Shown one piece after another: positions 14,863-21,539 of a stretch of DNA of 37,052 nucleotides (its first letter is position 1; each line of letters opens with the position of its first letter). The translations under genes were made by a program, and so were the position numbers. The stretch comes from DASYYE01 sp035946955. Lineage in GTDB: Bacteria > Actinomycetota > Actinomycetes > Streptosporangiales > Streptosporangiaceae. The DNA lies in assembly GCA_035946955.1 (NCBI GenBank), contig DASYYE010000332.1, positions 1 through 37,052 of the forward strand, given 5' to 3'. The notes beneath the pieces were generated by a model. That model searched no databases. It saw only the letters and a program-made list of their open reading frames with translations, and was not told where the DNA came from.

Positions 14863-15122
14863 CGCACCCCCACCCGCTCCGCCGAACCCGCCGACCCCTG
14901 CGGGCCACTACGCGGATGCCCTGCTCAGAGCGGATGCCCTCTCAGGTATGTAGACGCCGCTACCATGCGTTGCGTTGGCAAGAACATAAGCATCATGCGC
15001 CACACGCGTAACTCCCGCTGCGACCTCAGCATTGGAAAACCGCGGGCCGCCACAACGAGCACGAGAGGCTATCAGCCCAGGTCAAAGGCTTGACAGCGGA
15101 CTGTCGTACCTCTGGCCTATCA
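14863..15122. other. divergent intergenic region before the SOS box
   Basis: Together with the SOS box this is a 340-bp non-coding stretch between the propeller gene and the DUF222 remnant. It is less GC-rich near 14980-15130 and contains TTGACA at 15090-15095, but no matching -10 at 17-18 bases was found. No RNA gene or repeat is evident. Confidence 0.5.
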
Positions 15123-15138
15123 TCGAACTAGATTTCGA
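15123..15138. promoter_or_regulatory. LexA (SOS) box-like operator
   Basis: TCGAAC-TAGA-TTTCGA differs by one base from TCGAAC-N4-GTTCGA, the palindromic LexA site known in mycobacteria and related actinobacteria. It lies about 65 bases upstream of the GTG of the DUF222/HNH remnant. In Mycobacterium tuberculosis, SOS boxes are known in front of 13E12-repeat genes, which are members of the same DUF222 family. Confidence 0.65.
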
Positions 15139-15203
15139 TACTGGATGAGTTACCCGCCAGCGAGCTGGGCGCGGTACGAAGTAACGAGGAGGGGCTGAGT
15201 CCG

Positions 15204-15811
15204 GTGCGTGACCCACAGCGGGTGACCAGCGCAACGCAGGCGATGAACATGCTGATTGCCGCACTGGGCTACCTGGCCACGCTTGACGCAGCCTCCCTGC
15301 CGACCGCCACCCAGGCTGAGGCCCTGAAATGCCTCGAACGCGCCGAGTCACGCCACACCGTGGCACGCTCCCGGATCTTGGCCGCGTTTTCCGCGCAGCG
15401 CGGACCCGAGGACGACGGCCTCGGCAGTGCCCGGATGTGGCTGACCTTCCATACCCGCACCACCAAACACGCCGCTCGGGGCTCCGTCGCCTGGATGCGG
15501 CGACTTCGCACCCACCCAGTCATCGAGGAGGCGCTGGTTGCGGGGGAACTGTCATGCTCATGGGCGCGGCAGTTCTGTGAGTGGACAGAGCGCTTGCCGA
15601 CCGACAGCGCGAGGCCGCGGACGGGATCTTGTGCGGGGCCGCAGCACGCGGCGCGGAACTGGGTGATCTCGCGGGCCTGGCCCTGCAGATGTATGAGCGG
15701 ACCCGTGAACCCGATCAGGACAGGGACGGCGGGTTCGCTGACCGGTGGGTCCGGCTCGACACCACCCTCGGTGGCGCGGGCAGGGTCAACGGAGACCTCT
15801 CCCCGGCTGCG
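15204..15811 (+). pseudogene. DUF222/HNH (13E12-type) protein, 5' part, frameshifted
   Basis: The GTG at 15204 has GAGGAGGGG at ideal spacing. The frame encodes a typical DUF222 N-terminus: LIAALGYLATLDAASLPTATQ, ALKCLERAESRHTVARSRIL, then LSCSWARQFCEWTERLPTD. At about 15605 one base is missing, and the protein continues in the +2 frame with REAADGILCGAAARGAELGDLAGLAL and FADRWVRLDTTLGGAGRVNGDLSPA, after which similarity ends. Intact family members continue with an HNH nuclease domain, whose C-terminal remains lie near 19.3-21.5 kb. The product is presumably dead. The family function is unknown, although the HNH domain implies DNA cleavage. Confidence 0.85.
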
Positions 15812-15838
15812 CTGCCGCACTCGGTGCGGTGCGGCAGC
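15811..15838. repeat. hairpin at the DUF222 break point
   Basis: GCTGCCGCA and TGCGGCAGC form a perfect 9-bp stem with a 10-base loop exactly where DUF222 similarity stops. It may mark the junction of the inserted region or be chance in GC-rich DNA. Confidence 0.5.
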
Positions 15839-15954
15839 CGGTTGACTGGAAGCCATCAGGCTGCGCCTCACGTGGCCCGCCCGGTTGGCCCCTGGCGGGC
15901 GATCCAGGTTTGCAACGAAACGTCGGACCTGAGCGTTACGGTCGATTCGTGCCC

Positions 15955-16152
15955 ATGAAGATCAGCGAGATCATCCTGCTGTTAGAACGGGACGGCTGGA
16001 GGCTGAAGCGCGTTTCCAGCTCCCACCGGCACTTTGCTCACCCCGCGAAGCCAGGGCTGGTTACCGTCGCGGGTAAGCCGAGCGCTACCTTGAAACCGAA
16101 GACCGAGTCGAGCATCCTGAAGCAAGCGGGTCTGCGAAAGGATCGGCCATGA
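15955..16152 (+). CDS. hicA: HicA family toxin (mRNA interferase)
   Basis: A 65-residue basic protein: MKISEIILLLERDGW, then RVSSSHRHFAHPAKPGLVTVAGKPS, then LKPKTESSILKQAGL. The SHRHF-x-HP motif and the following G-x-VTV strand are the HicA signature, with the catalytic histidine at about residue 24 in the double-stranded-RNA-binding-like fold. HicA cleaves mRNA and halts translation until bound by HicB. An in-frame GTG at 15949 is an alternative start, and the Shine-Dalgarno is weak. The stop overlaps the hicB start by four bases (ATGA), so the pair is translationally coupled. Toxin-first order is normal for hicAB. It lies inside the broken DUF222 locus. Confidence 0.9.
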   Translation: MKISEIILLLERDGWRLKRVSSSHRHFAHPAKPGLVTVAGKPSATLKPKTESSILKQAGLRKDRP

Positions 16153-16376
16153 GGGGCTACGTGGTCGTCTTCGAGGGCGACGATGAGTCGGGCTACTCGG
16201 CGTACTCTCCTGACCTGCCGGGGGTTATCGCTGCTGCTGACTCGCGCCAGGAGACCGAGACGCTGATGATCGAAGCCATGGCTGCGCACATCGCCATGCT
16301 CCGGCAGGATGGCCAGCCAGTGCCCGAGCCGTCAGAGTTGGCAAGCGCCACGATCATTGACCCAGCAGCTGCATAA
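16149..16376 (+). CDS. hicB: HicB family antitoxin
   Basis: A 75-residue protein: GYVVVFEGDDESGYSAYSPDLPGVIAAADS, followed by a helix with ETETLMIEAMAAHIAMLRQDGQPVPEP. The Y-S-x-D-LPG segment is the hallmark of the HicB partial RNase H fold that neutralises HicA. The short form ends without an obvious DNA-binding domain, although the SAT-x-I-DPAAA tail may be a reduced one, so autoregulation is uncertain. It overlaps hicA by four bases. The predicted complex sits in the cytosol with the antitoxin blocking the HicA active site. Confidence 0.9.
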   Translation: MRGYVVVFEGDDESGYSAYSPDLPGVIAAADSRQETETLMIEAMAAHIAMLRQDGQPVPEPSELASATIIDPAAA

Positions 16377-16559
16377 GCTGACCGCCTGGCGGCACTCCGG
16401 CCAACTCGGTTGCGTTGCGGCAGGGGATACATGCGCCTTGTGAGCCGCCTTGCCTTGGTGCTCGACGCGGCTCCGCCTTGCGCCAACAACCTCTGTGGAC
16501 GAGTTTGGGGCAGCTAGGCACATCCCCTGTACCGCTGCGATGGGCTTCAGTGGCGAGCC

Positions 16560-16885
16560 TCAGCTCTGCGATGACGTATGCCTGCTCAGATGCGGCATCG
16601 TCCCTCTGTCCCGCAACCCCGTACGCTTGGGCCTGCGGGCCCTGCTGGCCCTGGCCAGCTTGACCAGGGCGTCCTGTTCCGCATCAGTGACCCCGTACAC
16701 CTCCAGCATCAGCCGCACGTCGTTCGGGTGAGGTGGGTCCGGCCGGTCTCGATCCGGAAGATCTTGGAGTCGTGCCAGTCCAGCCGTTCAGCTACCGCTT
16801 TCTGGCTCAGCCCCGAGAGTTCCCGCAGCCGCCTCAGCGTGGCTATGAGCTGTGCGTCCACATCCGGCCGCCTCCCCTCATGCAT
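16560..16885 (-). pseudogene. XRE helix-turn-helix regulator remnant
   Basis: The ATG at 16885 overlaps the preceding stop (ATGCATGA). The frame encodes LIATLRRLRELSGLSQKAVAERLDW and DSKIFRIETGRTH, a clear HTH_31/XRE domain, then stops early. In the next frame the expected continuation HPNDVRLMLEVYGVTDAEQD is present, so one base is missing near 16735. After the ARRPK segment the normal DUF5753 effector region is absent and the frame ends at 16560. This is therefore a truncated, frameshifted relative of the intact regulator at 17786. It is the last gene of a three-gene minus-strand unit with the ATPase and a 64-residue protein. Confidence 0.75.
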
Positions 16886-17072
16886 CAGCTGACCTGACCG
16901 ACTTGTCCAGCTCGGCAGCGCTGCGAGCGGACACAGTCTTGCTGTCACTTCTCCGGCGGGCGACCCACAACGTTCCACCCACCACACGCCCGACAGTCTT
17001 AAACTCCCAGCGGTCGCCGTGGATCTCGCGGAGTGCAAGGAGCTGGTTAGTCTGTGGGGTCTCGTAGCTCAC
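16878..17072 (-). CDS. 64-residue hypothetical protein
   Basis: A short protein from a GTG at 17072 that overlaps the ATPase stop (GTGA): SYETPQTNQLLALREIHGD, then WEFKTVGRVVGGTLWVARRRS, ending with Ser/Ala-rich residues. It looks like a small mixed strand-helix domain with an aromatic WEF and a basic ARRR segment. No family is recognised with confidence. Coupling to both neighbours by overlapping start and stop codons argues that it is real and functions with the ATPase or the adjacent regulator. Confidence 0.65.
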   Translation of the reverse strand: MSYETPQTNQLLALREIHGDRWEFKTVGRVVGGTLWVARRRSDSKTVSARSAAELDKSVRSADA

Positions 17073-17560
17073 CGGACAACCGCCCAGCAGACTTTCCCGG
17101 TTGCATCGTCCAGCCACCGAACTCCGGTCTCCTCGGCCAGCGCCTGCACGATGGTCAGCCCTCTGCCGTACTCCTGGTCTGGCCCTGCATCGGCAGGCTG
17201 GGGTGTGACTTCGCTGCCGTCCCAGACCTCCACCAAGACGGACGCGCCATCCGAGCGGAGCCACAGCCTTACTGGAGGAGGCCCGGGGATGTGCTGGCCG
17301 CCGAACCAGTGCCCATCAAGTCCCTGGCTGGCTTGGACGCCGTTCGTAACCAACTCGGAGACGACTAGCTCGGCGGAGTCGGTTAGGTGACCTAAACCCC
17401 ACTCACCCATGACAAGACGGGTGTGCAGCCTTGCCGAAGGAACCGCTGACGCCATCGCTCCAAGCTCAAGGTGGGTGGTGGCAGGGCCAGCGACGGAGCT
17501 GGGCTCGGGGTTGCTCAGGGTGGGCCTGGTACCCGCAACATCGCTGACCCTGCCGGTCAT
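17069..17560 (-). CDS. RsbW-like ATP-binding protein (HATPase)
   Basis: A 163-residue protein from the ATG at 17560 with GGAGG eight bases upstream. The Bergerat-type ATP fold is visible: the N-box AELVVSELVTNGVQAS, then the G1-like VEVWDGSEVTP, then the G2-like EYGRGLTIVQALAEETGV, and a C-terminal strand GKVCWAVV. Such stand-alone ATPases resemble anti-sigma factor kinases, and in Streptomyces they accompany WhiJ-like regulators and DUF397 proteins. It is divergent from the XRE regulator gene and first in its own minus-strand unit. The target protein cannot be told. Confidence 0.85.
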   Translation of the reverse strand: MTGRVSDVAGTRPTLSNPEPSSVAGPATTHLELGAMASAVPSARLHTRLVMGEWGLGHLTDSAELVVSELVTNGVQASQGLDGHWFGGQHIPGPPPVRLWLRSDGASVLVEVWDGSEVTPQPADAGPDQEYGRGLTIVQALAEETGVRWLDDATGKVCWAVVR

Positions 17561-17740
17561 GGTGAGTGCCTCCAGGTTGCTGTTCCTGGCCCCACCCGGG
17601 GTGATCTCGGAGCCCCGGGCGGGGGTGTCCCTGGCCGGGCGGCTGAGGCTCACGTGGCAGCGTCTAGGACGGTGCTAGGTGATTCCTTGCCGGGTGACCG
17701 GCCGGGGACCGTAAGCTATGATTCACCAACATTCAGTGAT

Positions 17741-17754
17741 GTGCAATAGTGCAA
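17741..17754 (+). promoter_or_regulatory. tandem GTGCAA repeats in the divergent regulatory region
   Basis: GTGCAA occurs twice with an 8-base period, 32 bases before the XRE start, and ATTCA occurs twice (17721 and 17731) just upstream. These lie in the 225-bp divergent space between the ATPase and XRE genes and could be operators for the XRE protein. This is an inference from position. Confidence 0.4.
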
Positions 17755-17785
17755 GAAGACTAGTGCGGACGGAAGTGAACCTGGT

Positions 17786-18658
17786 ATGGCCAGACGACCG
17801 AGTAACCCAGACCAGAACCCCACCCTGGGGGGTCGCCGCCTGGCCATCGAGCTGCAGAACCGGCGCGAGGCGGCAGGGCTGTCCCGCGAGGAGGCAGCCA
17901 GCCAACTCGAATGGTCAACATCCACGATCTTCAGGATCGAGACAGGACGCAGCCGTCCCCAGCCAGGCAACGTCAAGGTGCTGCTGGACCTCTACGGAGT
18001 CACGGGCCCGGAGCGTGACGGCCTTATCCAGCTCACCCGCGAGGCACGCAAGCCTGGCTGGTGGCATACCTTCCGGGGTCTGCTGCCAGACCCTTACGAG
18101 GTGTTCATCGGACTGGAGTCCGGTGCTTCCTCGATCCGGAACTTCGAGCCGCTGGTTGTGCCGGGTCTGTTGCAGACCGAGGACTACGCCCGGGAGCTGT
18201 CACGCAACGGCCCGCGTGAGCTTGACCGCGACGAGGTGGAGCGTTTCGTTGAGGTACGCATGGCCCGGCAGAAGGTACTGATGCGAGACAACCGGCCCCG
18301 GCTCTGGGTCGTCATTGACGAGGCAGTGATCCGGCGGCTGGTCGGCGGCCCTGCTGTCATGCGAGCACAACTCCAGCATCTGGCCGAGAGCGCACAGGAA
18401 GGCAGGACGACCCTCCAGGTCATGCCCTTCCGTGCAGGCGCACACGCTGGCACGGCCGGCCCCTTCGTCATCATGGAGTTCCCAGAGCCCACTGACCCCC
18501 AGGTGGTCTACGTCGAGACCCTGGCCGGGGACATCTACCTCGAAAAGCACGCGGACGTAGACCGCTATACCATTGCATTTGACCGGCTGCTTGCGGCAGC
18601 TCTCAGCCCGGACGACTCGGTTCGGCTGATTGAGCAGGCAGCCAGCACCATGACGTAG
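17786..18658 (+). CDS. XRE regulator with DUF5753 domain (WhiJ-like)
   Basis: A 290-residue protein. Residues 18-75 form the helix-turn-helix: RLAIELQNRREAAGLSREE, ASQLEWSTSTIFRIETGRS, PQPGNVKVLLDLYGV. From about residue 92 the DUF5753 region follows, with WWHTFRGLLPDPYEVFIGLE, the FEPLVVPGLLQTEDYAREL motif, RQKVLMRD and a late FVIMEFPEPTDPQVVYVET strand. In Streptomyces these regulators (WhiJ type) work with small DUF397 proteins encoded next to them and influence development and secondary metabolism. GGAAG is suitably spaced before the ATG. The DUF397 gene follows after 14 bases, and the two share a terminator. Confidence 0.9.
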   Translation: MARRPSNPDQNPTLGGRRLAIELQNRREAAGLSREEAASQLEWSTSTIFRIETGRSRPQPGNVKVLLDLYGVTGPERDGLIQLTREARKPGWWHTFRGLLPDPYEVFIGLESGASSIRNFEPLVVPGLLQTEDYARELSRNGPRELDRDEVERFVEVRMARQKVLMRDNRPRLWVVIDEAVIRRLVGGPAVMRAQLQHLAESAQEGRTTLQVMPFRAGAHAGTAGPFVIMEFPEPTDPQVVYVETLAGDIYLEKHADVDRYTIAFDRLLAAALSPDDSVRLIEQAASTMT

Positions 18659-18672
18659 AGGAGGTGCGCGGG

Positions 18673-18867
18673 ATGACTGCGACCGACATGTCCCGCGCTG
18701 ACTGGCACAAGAGCAGTTACAGCGGCCAGACAGGCAACTGTGTGGAAGTCGCCACCACCTTGCCAGGGCTGGTGGCGGTCAGGGACTCTCAGAACCGAGA
18801 CGGGGGAGTGCTGCGGTTCTCGCCGGTCCAGTGGCGTGAGCTGCTGGAGAACATCAAGCACTCCTGA
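18673..18867 (+). CDS. DUF397 domain protein
   Basis: A 64-residue protein from the ATG at 18673 with GAGGAGG eight bases upstream: WHKSSYSGQTGNCVEVATT, GLVAVRDSQNRDGGVLRFSP, WRELLENIKHS. The W-x-KSSYS, NCVEVA and VRDS motifs are the full DUF397 signature. Members are small partners of adjacent XRE-DUF5753 regulators and probably bind them to modulate DNA binding; such pairs have been proposed as toxin-antitoxin-like modules. It is directly downstream of its XRE partner and followed by a strong terminator. Confidence 0.92.
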   Translation: MTATDMSRADWHKSSYSGQTGNCVEVATTLPGLVAVRDSQNRDGGVLRFSPVQWRELLENIKHS

Positions 18868-18874
18868 CACGACA

Positions 18875-18906
18875 AGGCCCTGTCCCCCAGGCTGGGGACA
18901 GGGCCT
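18875..18906 (+). terminator. terminator of the XRE-DUF397 operon
   Basis: AGGCCCTGTCCCC pairs perfectly with GGGGACAGGGCCT (13 bp, six-base loop), starting eight bases after the DUF397 stop codon. A weakly T-rich stretch follows. Confidence 0.85.
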
Positions 18907-18931
18907 CTGTCTGTGTGGGTCAGCCAGTCAC

Positions 18932-19196
18932 CTAGGTGTTGTCGCTGATGATCTCAGCGAGAGTCAAACAGTCCAGCTCGCTGTACCCGTTCTCCACCTC
19001 GGACAGCACAGCAGCCACCATCCGCGCCCGTCCTACCAAGCGCTCATCGGTGACCGGCAGGTCCAGGGCAGTGTGGATGGTGGTGAGGAGAAAGCTGTGT
19101 ACCTGGACTGATCGTCCCGGCCTTGGCTCGGACCTCCTGCCACGCCGGTGCTGAGGCTAGTGCCACCCGGCGAGGGAGAGCATGATTGTCAGACAT
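18932..19196 (-). pseudogene. frameshifted small hypothetical gene
   Basis: The ATG at 19196 has GGAGG eight bases upstream and opens a frame MSDNHALPRRVALASAPAW, QEVRAKAGTISP. At 19102-19103 one extra base shifts the frame. The natural continuation, HSFLLTTIHTALDLPVTDE, RMVAAVLSEVENGYSELD, LTLAEIISDNT, is in the next frame and ends at the TAG at 18932. Repaired, it would be about 87 residues, helical and acidic toward the C-terminus. The family is not recognised. It converges on the DUF397 gene, sharing the same terminator region. Confidence 0.65.
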
Positions 19197-19292
19197 GGGC
19201 CTGTCCTCCTGTGAAGGACTCGTCCTAGCCTCGGTGGCGTGTTGGTAGCGCGTCACCGGGGCGCCCACGGTGGTGGGCCATGGCCAGGGTAT

Positions 19293-19449
19293 GCCGCGTG
19301 GCCATGTCCCAACGGTGACAACCCCCTGACCTGGCACCCAACCATCCGTGTATTGGCAACCTGGTGCCCTGTGCAGGTTCCACCACTTGGTGGCCGTCCA
19401 CGACGGGGGCTGGCCGCTCCAGTTGAACCCAGACGGGACCACCACCGCC
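19293..19449 (+). pseudogene. DUF222/HNH protein, 3' remnant upstream of the IS
   Basis: Decayed coding sequence in several frames: WPCPNGDNPLTW recalls the zinc-knuckle part of the HNH domain of DUF222 proteins, then after a one-base loss near 19365 LCRFHHLVAVHDGGWPLQLNPDG and TTTATS follow, a textbook C-terminus of this family. The frame runs straight into the IS insertion and resumes on the other side. It is probably the same gene as the 5' part at 15204, although a second family member cannot be ruled out. Confidence 0.75.
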
Positions 19450-19455
19450 ACTAGC
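19450..19455 (+). repeat. left target-site duplication of the IS
   Basis: ACTAGC directly precedes the left inverted repeat and is repeated at 21450-21455 directly after the right one. Confidence 0.85.
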
Positions 19456-21449
19456 CCGAAGTTACGGCCAGTCTGGTGGGTGTTTGTGGGGTTGAGCTGG
19501 TGTTTTGCCGGAGTGGCTGGGTTTTGTTCTGGCTACTTCAGGGTGAGCGGGATGGGGACGCCGATCAGGTCGAAGGCTTCGCGCTGGGCACTGGTGGGCT
19601 CGGTGAGCATCGGGACGTCGGTGGGGGCGCCGGTGACCTGGACCTGGTTGCGGGTCAGGGTGGCCAGGTGGCCGATCAGGCCGCGGAAGCTGCGGTAGGG
19701 GCGGCCGGCTGGGTCGCGCTGGCGGGAGGCCTTGGCCTGGGCGGCGGCGGAGCGGTGGGCGGGCGCGACTGGGTTGTCCTGTGGGGGCGGGTTCTCGTCG
19801 GTGAAGGTCAGCGGGGCCCAGGCCCGGCGCAGGTGCCAGGTGAGGTAGCAGGCGAGCATGCAGATCAGGACGTGGGCTTTGACGCGTTCTTCGAGCCGGT
19901 GGAACACCGGGCGCAGGTCCAGGTCGTCGGATTTGATGTGCCGGAAGTCCCGCTCGACGTATTTGAGGTTCTTGTAGGCGGTCACTGCGCCCGGGGCGTC
20001 CAGTTCGCCTGCGGGGATGGGGGTGCGCAGCACGTAGAACCCATCCAGGGCGGCTTCGGCGTCGATCTGGTCCTGCCTGCGCGCCACGGCCAGGCTGGCA
20101 TCGGTGATGGTGACGGCGAAGTGCTTGGCGGTCTTGTACTTGCTGATCACCTTGCCCACCTCGACCCCGATCGGCCCGGCGCCGGTGAGTCTCCCGGCGG
20201 CAACGCGGGCGGTAATGGGGGCGAGCAGTTTCTCGGTTGCTTGCAGCAGGTCTTCGCGTTTGCGGGCGCGCTCGGCGGCCAGCACCGGGTTGCGGCAGCA
20301 GATGAGCCGCTCGCCGGGGAAGTCCTCACTGGTGATCTCGGCGAGGTCCTGCTGGTCGAACAGGGACAGCTGCAGCGGGCCGCCCTCAGCCACGAGCTTT
20401 TTGATGGCGGGGGCGCGCAGCGCGGTGATCCACCCGTAAGGGTCCGGCCGGGCGGTGCCGTCCTCCAGCTGGTTCAGCGCGGCGATCCGGGCGCTGGTGA
20501 TCATGCCCCTGTCACCGACCATGACCATCTTGGCCAGGCCGAACTTCTCCCGCACCACCTGCACGATGCCGGTGAACGCAGCGGGGTCGCCGGTGTTGCC
20601 GGGGAAGACCCGCACCGCGACAGGGCGGCCCGCTGGGTCGGTGAGCAGCCCGTACTCGACCTGCAGTGTGCCCTTCTTGCCGTCTCGGGAGTAGCCGCGG
20701 GCAGCCAGCGGGCACTGCGAGCCTTCCAGCCACGAGCTGGACAGGTCGAACAGCGCCATCCGCGCCGGGTTCGCCGCAGGGGCCAGGTGGCGGGCCGCCA
20801 GCCCCGCCTCGATGGCGTCCTGCCGGTGCACCAGCCAGTCCATCGCCGCGTAGGTGTCATCGGTGGACGCCCCGGCCACCCCCAGGTCAGCGCCCAGGGT
20901 GGTATCCCCCCACCAGGCCAGGGTGGACAGCTTGGAGCCCGGCCGCACCACCCGGGAGATGACCAGCGCCAGGGCCAGGTCCCGCTGCCGGCCACCCGGG
21001 CCGAGCAGCGCGGGCAGCCCCAGCTTCGCCGCCAGGGCGTGCACCGCGGCGACGTGACCGTGCGGCAGCGAGGCGGTGATGGTGACCGCCTGCCCAGCCG
21101 GCACCAGCCGCTCACCTTTCAAGGTGGCCTCGATCGCCGCAACCGCCTCATCCGGCAGCGCCGACAGGTTCGCCAGCGTCTCATGCCGGACCTTGCCGCC
21201 CTCGCGGTACGTCCGGCGCACCAGCACCGACTCATACACCCGCTGCTCACCAGACTTCGCCACATAGGTGCGCCTGTTCCGGGCTACGTGCATCGCACCA
21301 CCGTGTGTCACCATACCCAGACCATAGCCTGTAACAGCCAGGAAAGACCGGACAGACACACGTATTTCGTGGCTACACCTGGCAGCCGCACCAGCCGACC
21401 TTCACCATGTCAGGGCAGTAACAACCACACAGCGCCACAGCAACTTCGG
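19456..21449 (-). mobile_element. IS1634-family insertion sequence, 1,994 bp
   Basis: The element is bounded by the inverted repeat CCGAAGTT (left end 19456-19463, right end complementary at 21442-21449), with weaker similarity for about 20 bases further in. It is flanked by the 6-bp duplication ACTAGC, in keeping with the 5-6 bp duplications known for IS1634-type elements. It carries one intact transposase gene. Removing the element plus one duplication copy restores an uninterrupted reading frame in the host DUF222/HNH gene, which confirms both ends. Confidence 0.9.
19533..21293 (-). CDS. IS1634 family transposase
   Basis: About 586 residues of a DDE transposase in the IS4 superfamily. From the start MHVARNRRTYVAK it has VRRTYREGGKVRHETLANL, the first catalytic Asp in MALFDLSSSWLEG, the second in MVMVGDRGMITSARI, and the glutamate of the YREK-like signature in YKNLKYVERDFRHIKSDDL, typical of IS1634. 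The C-terminal region has the VFHRLEERVKAHVLICMLA helix. The protein cuts and rejoins the element ends as DNA. The start at 21293 fits the family; in-frame starts at 21314 and 21359 exist. The gene appears intact, so the element may still be active. Confidence 0.92.
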   Translation of the reverse strand: MHVARNRRTYVAKSGEQRVYESVLVRRTYREGGKVRHETLANLSALPDEAVAAIEATLKGERLVPAGQAVTITASLPHGHVAAVHALAAKLGLPALLGPGGRQRDLALALVISRVVRPGSKLSTLAWWGDTTLGADLGVAGASTDDTYAAMDWLVHRQDAIEAGLAARHLAPAANPARMALFDLSSSWLEGSQCPLAARGYSRDGKKGTLQVEYGLLTDPAGRPVAVRVFPGNTGDPAAFTGIVQVVREKFGLAKMVMVGDRGMITSARIAALNQLEDGTARPDPYGWITALRAPAIKKLVAEGGPLQLSLFDQQDLAEITSEDFPGERLICCRNPVLAAERARKREDLLQATEKLLAPITARVAAGRLTGAGPIGVEVGKVISKYKTAKHFAVTITDASLAVARRQDQIDAEAALDGFYVLRTPIPAGELDAPGAVTAYKNLKYVERDFRHIKSDDLDLRPVFHRLEERVKAHVLICMLACYLTWHLRRAWAPLTFTDENPPPQDNPVAPAHRSAAAQAKASRQRDPAGRPYRSFRGLIGHLATLTRNQVQVTGAPTDVPMLTEPTSAQREAFDLIGVPIPLTLK

Positions 21450-21455
21450 ACTAGC
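21450..21455 (+). repeat. right target-site duplication of the IS
   Basis: ACTAGC follows the right inverted repeat; see 19450-19455. Confidence 0.85.
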
Positions 21456-21506
21456 CCCGAAGGCCGCACCGTCCACAGCCACGGCCCGCCCACACAGGCC
21501 GCATAG
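21456..21506 (+). pseudogene. DUF222/HNH protein, last codons beyond the IS
   Basis: In frame with the TATS codons left of the IS, this stretch reads PEGRTVHSHGPPTQAA followed by TAG. It is the normal end of DUF222/HNH proteins, so the transposon landed about 17 codons before the stop. A near-copy of these bases lies at 22559-22597. Confidence 0.85.
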
Positions 21507-21539
21507 GAACCTGAAAGACAGGGACCGGGGCCCTTCCTA

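Noticed and set aside
16377..16559. Short frames after hicB
   Set aside because: Products are Ala/Arg/Cys-rich with no start signal; nothing supports coding here.
15811..19293. Prophage or integrative element
   Set aside because: No integrase, excisionase, relaxase or phage structural gene and no clear flanking direct repeat were found; only the position within a 13E12-type gene hints at integration.
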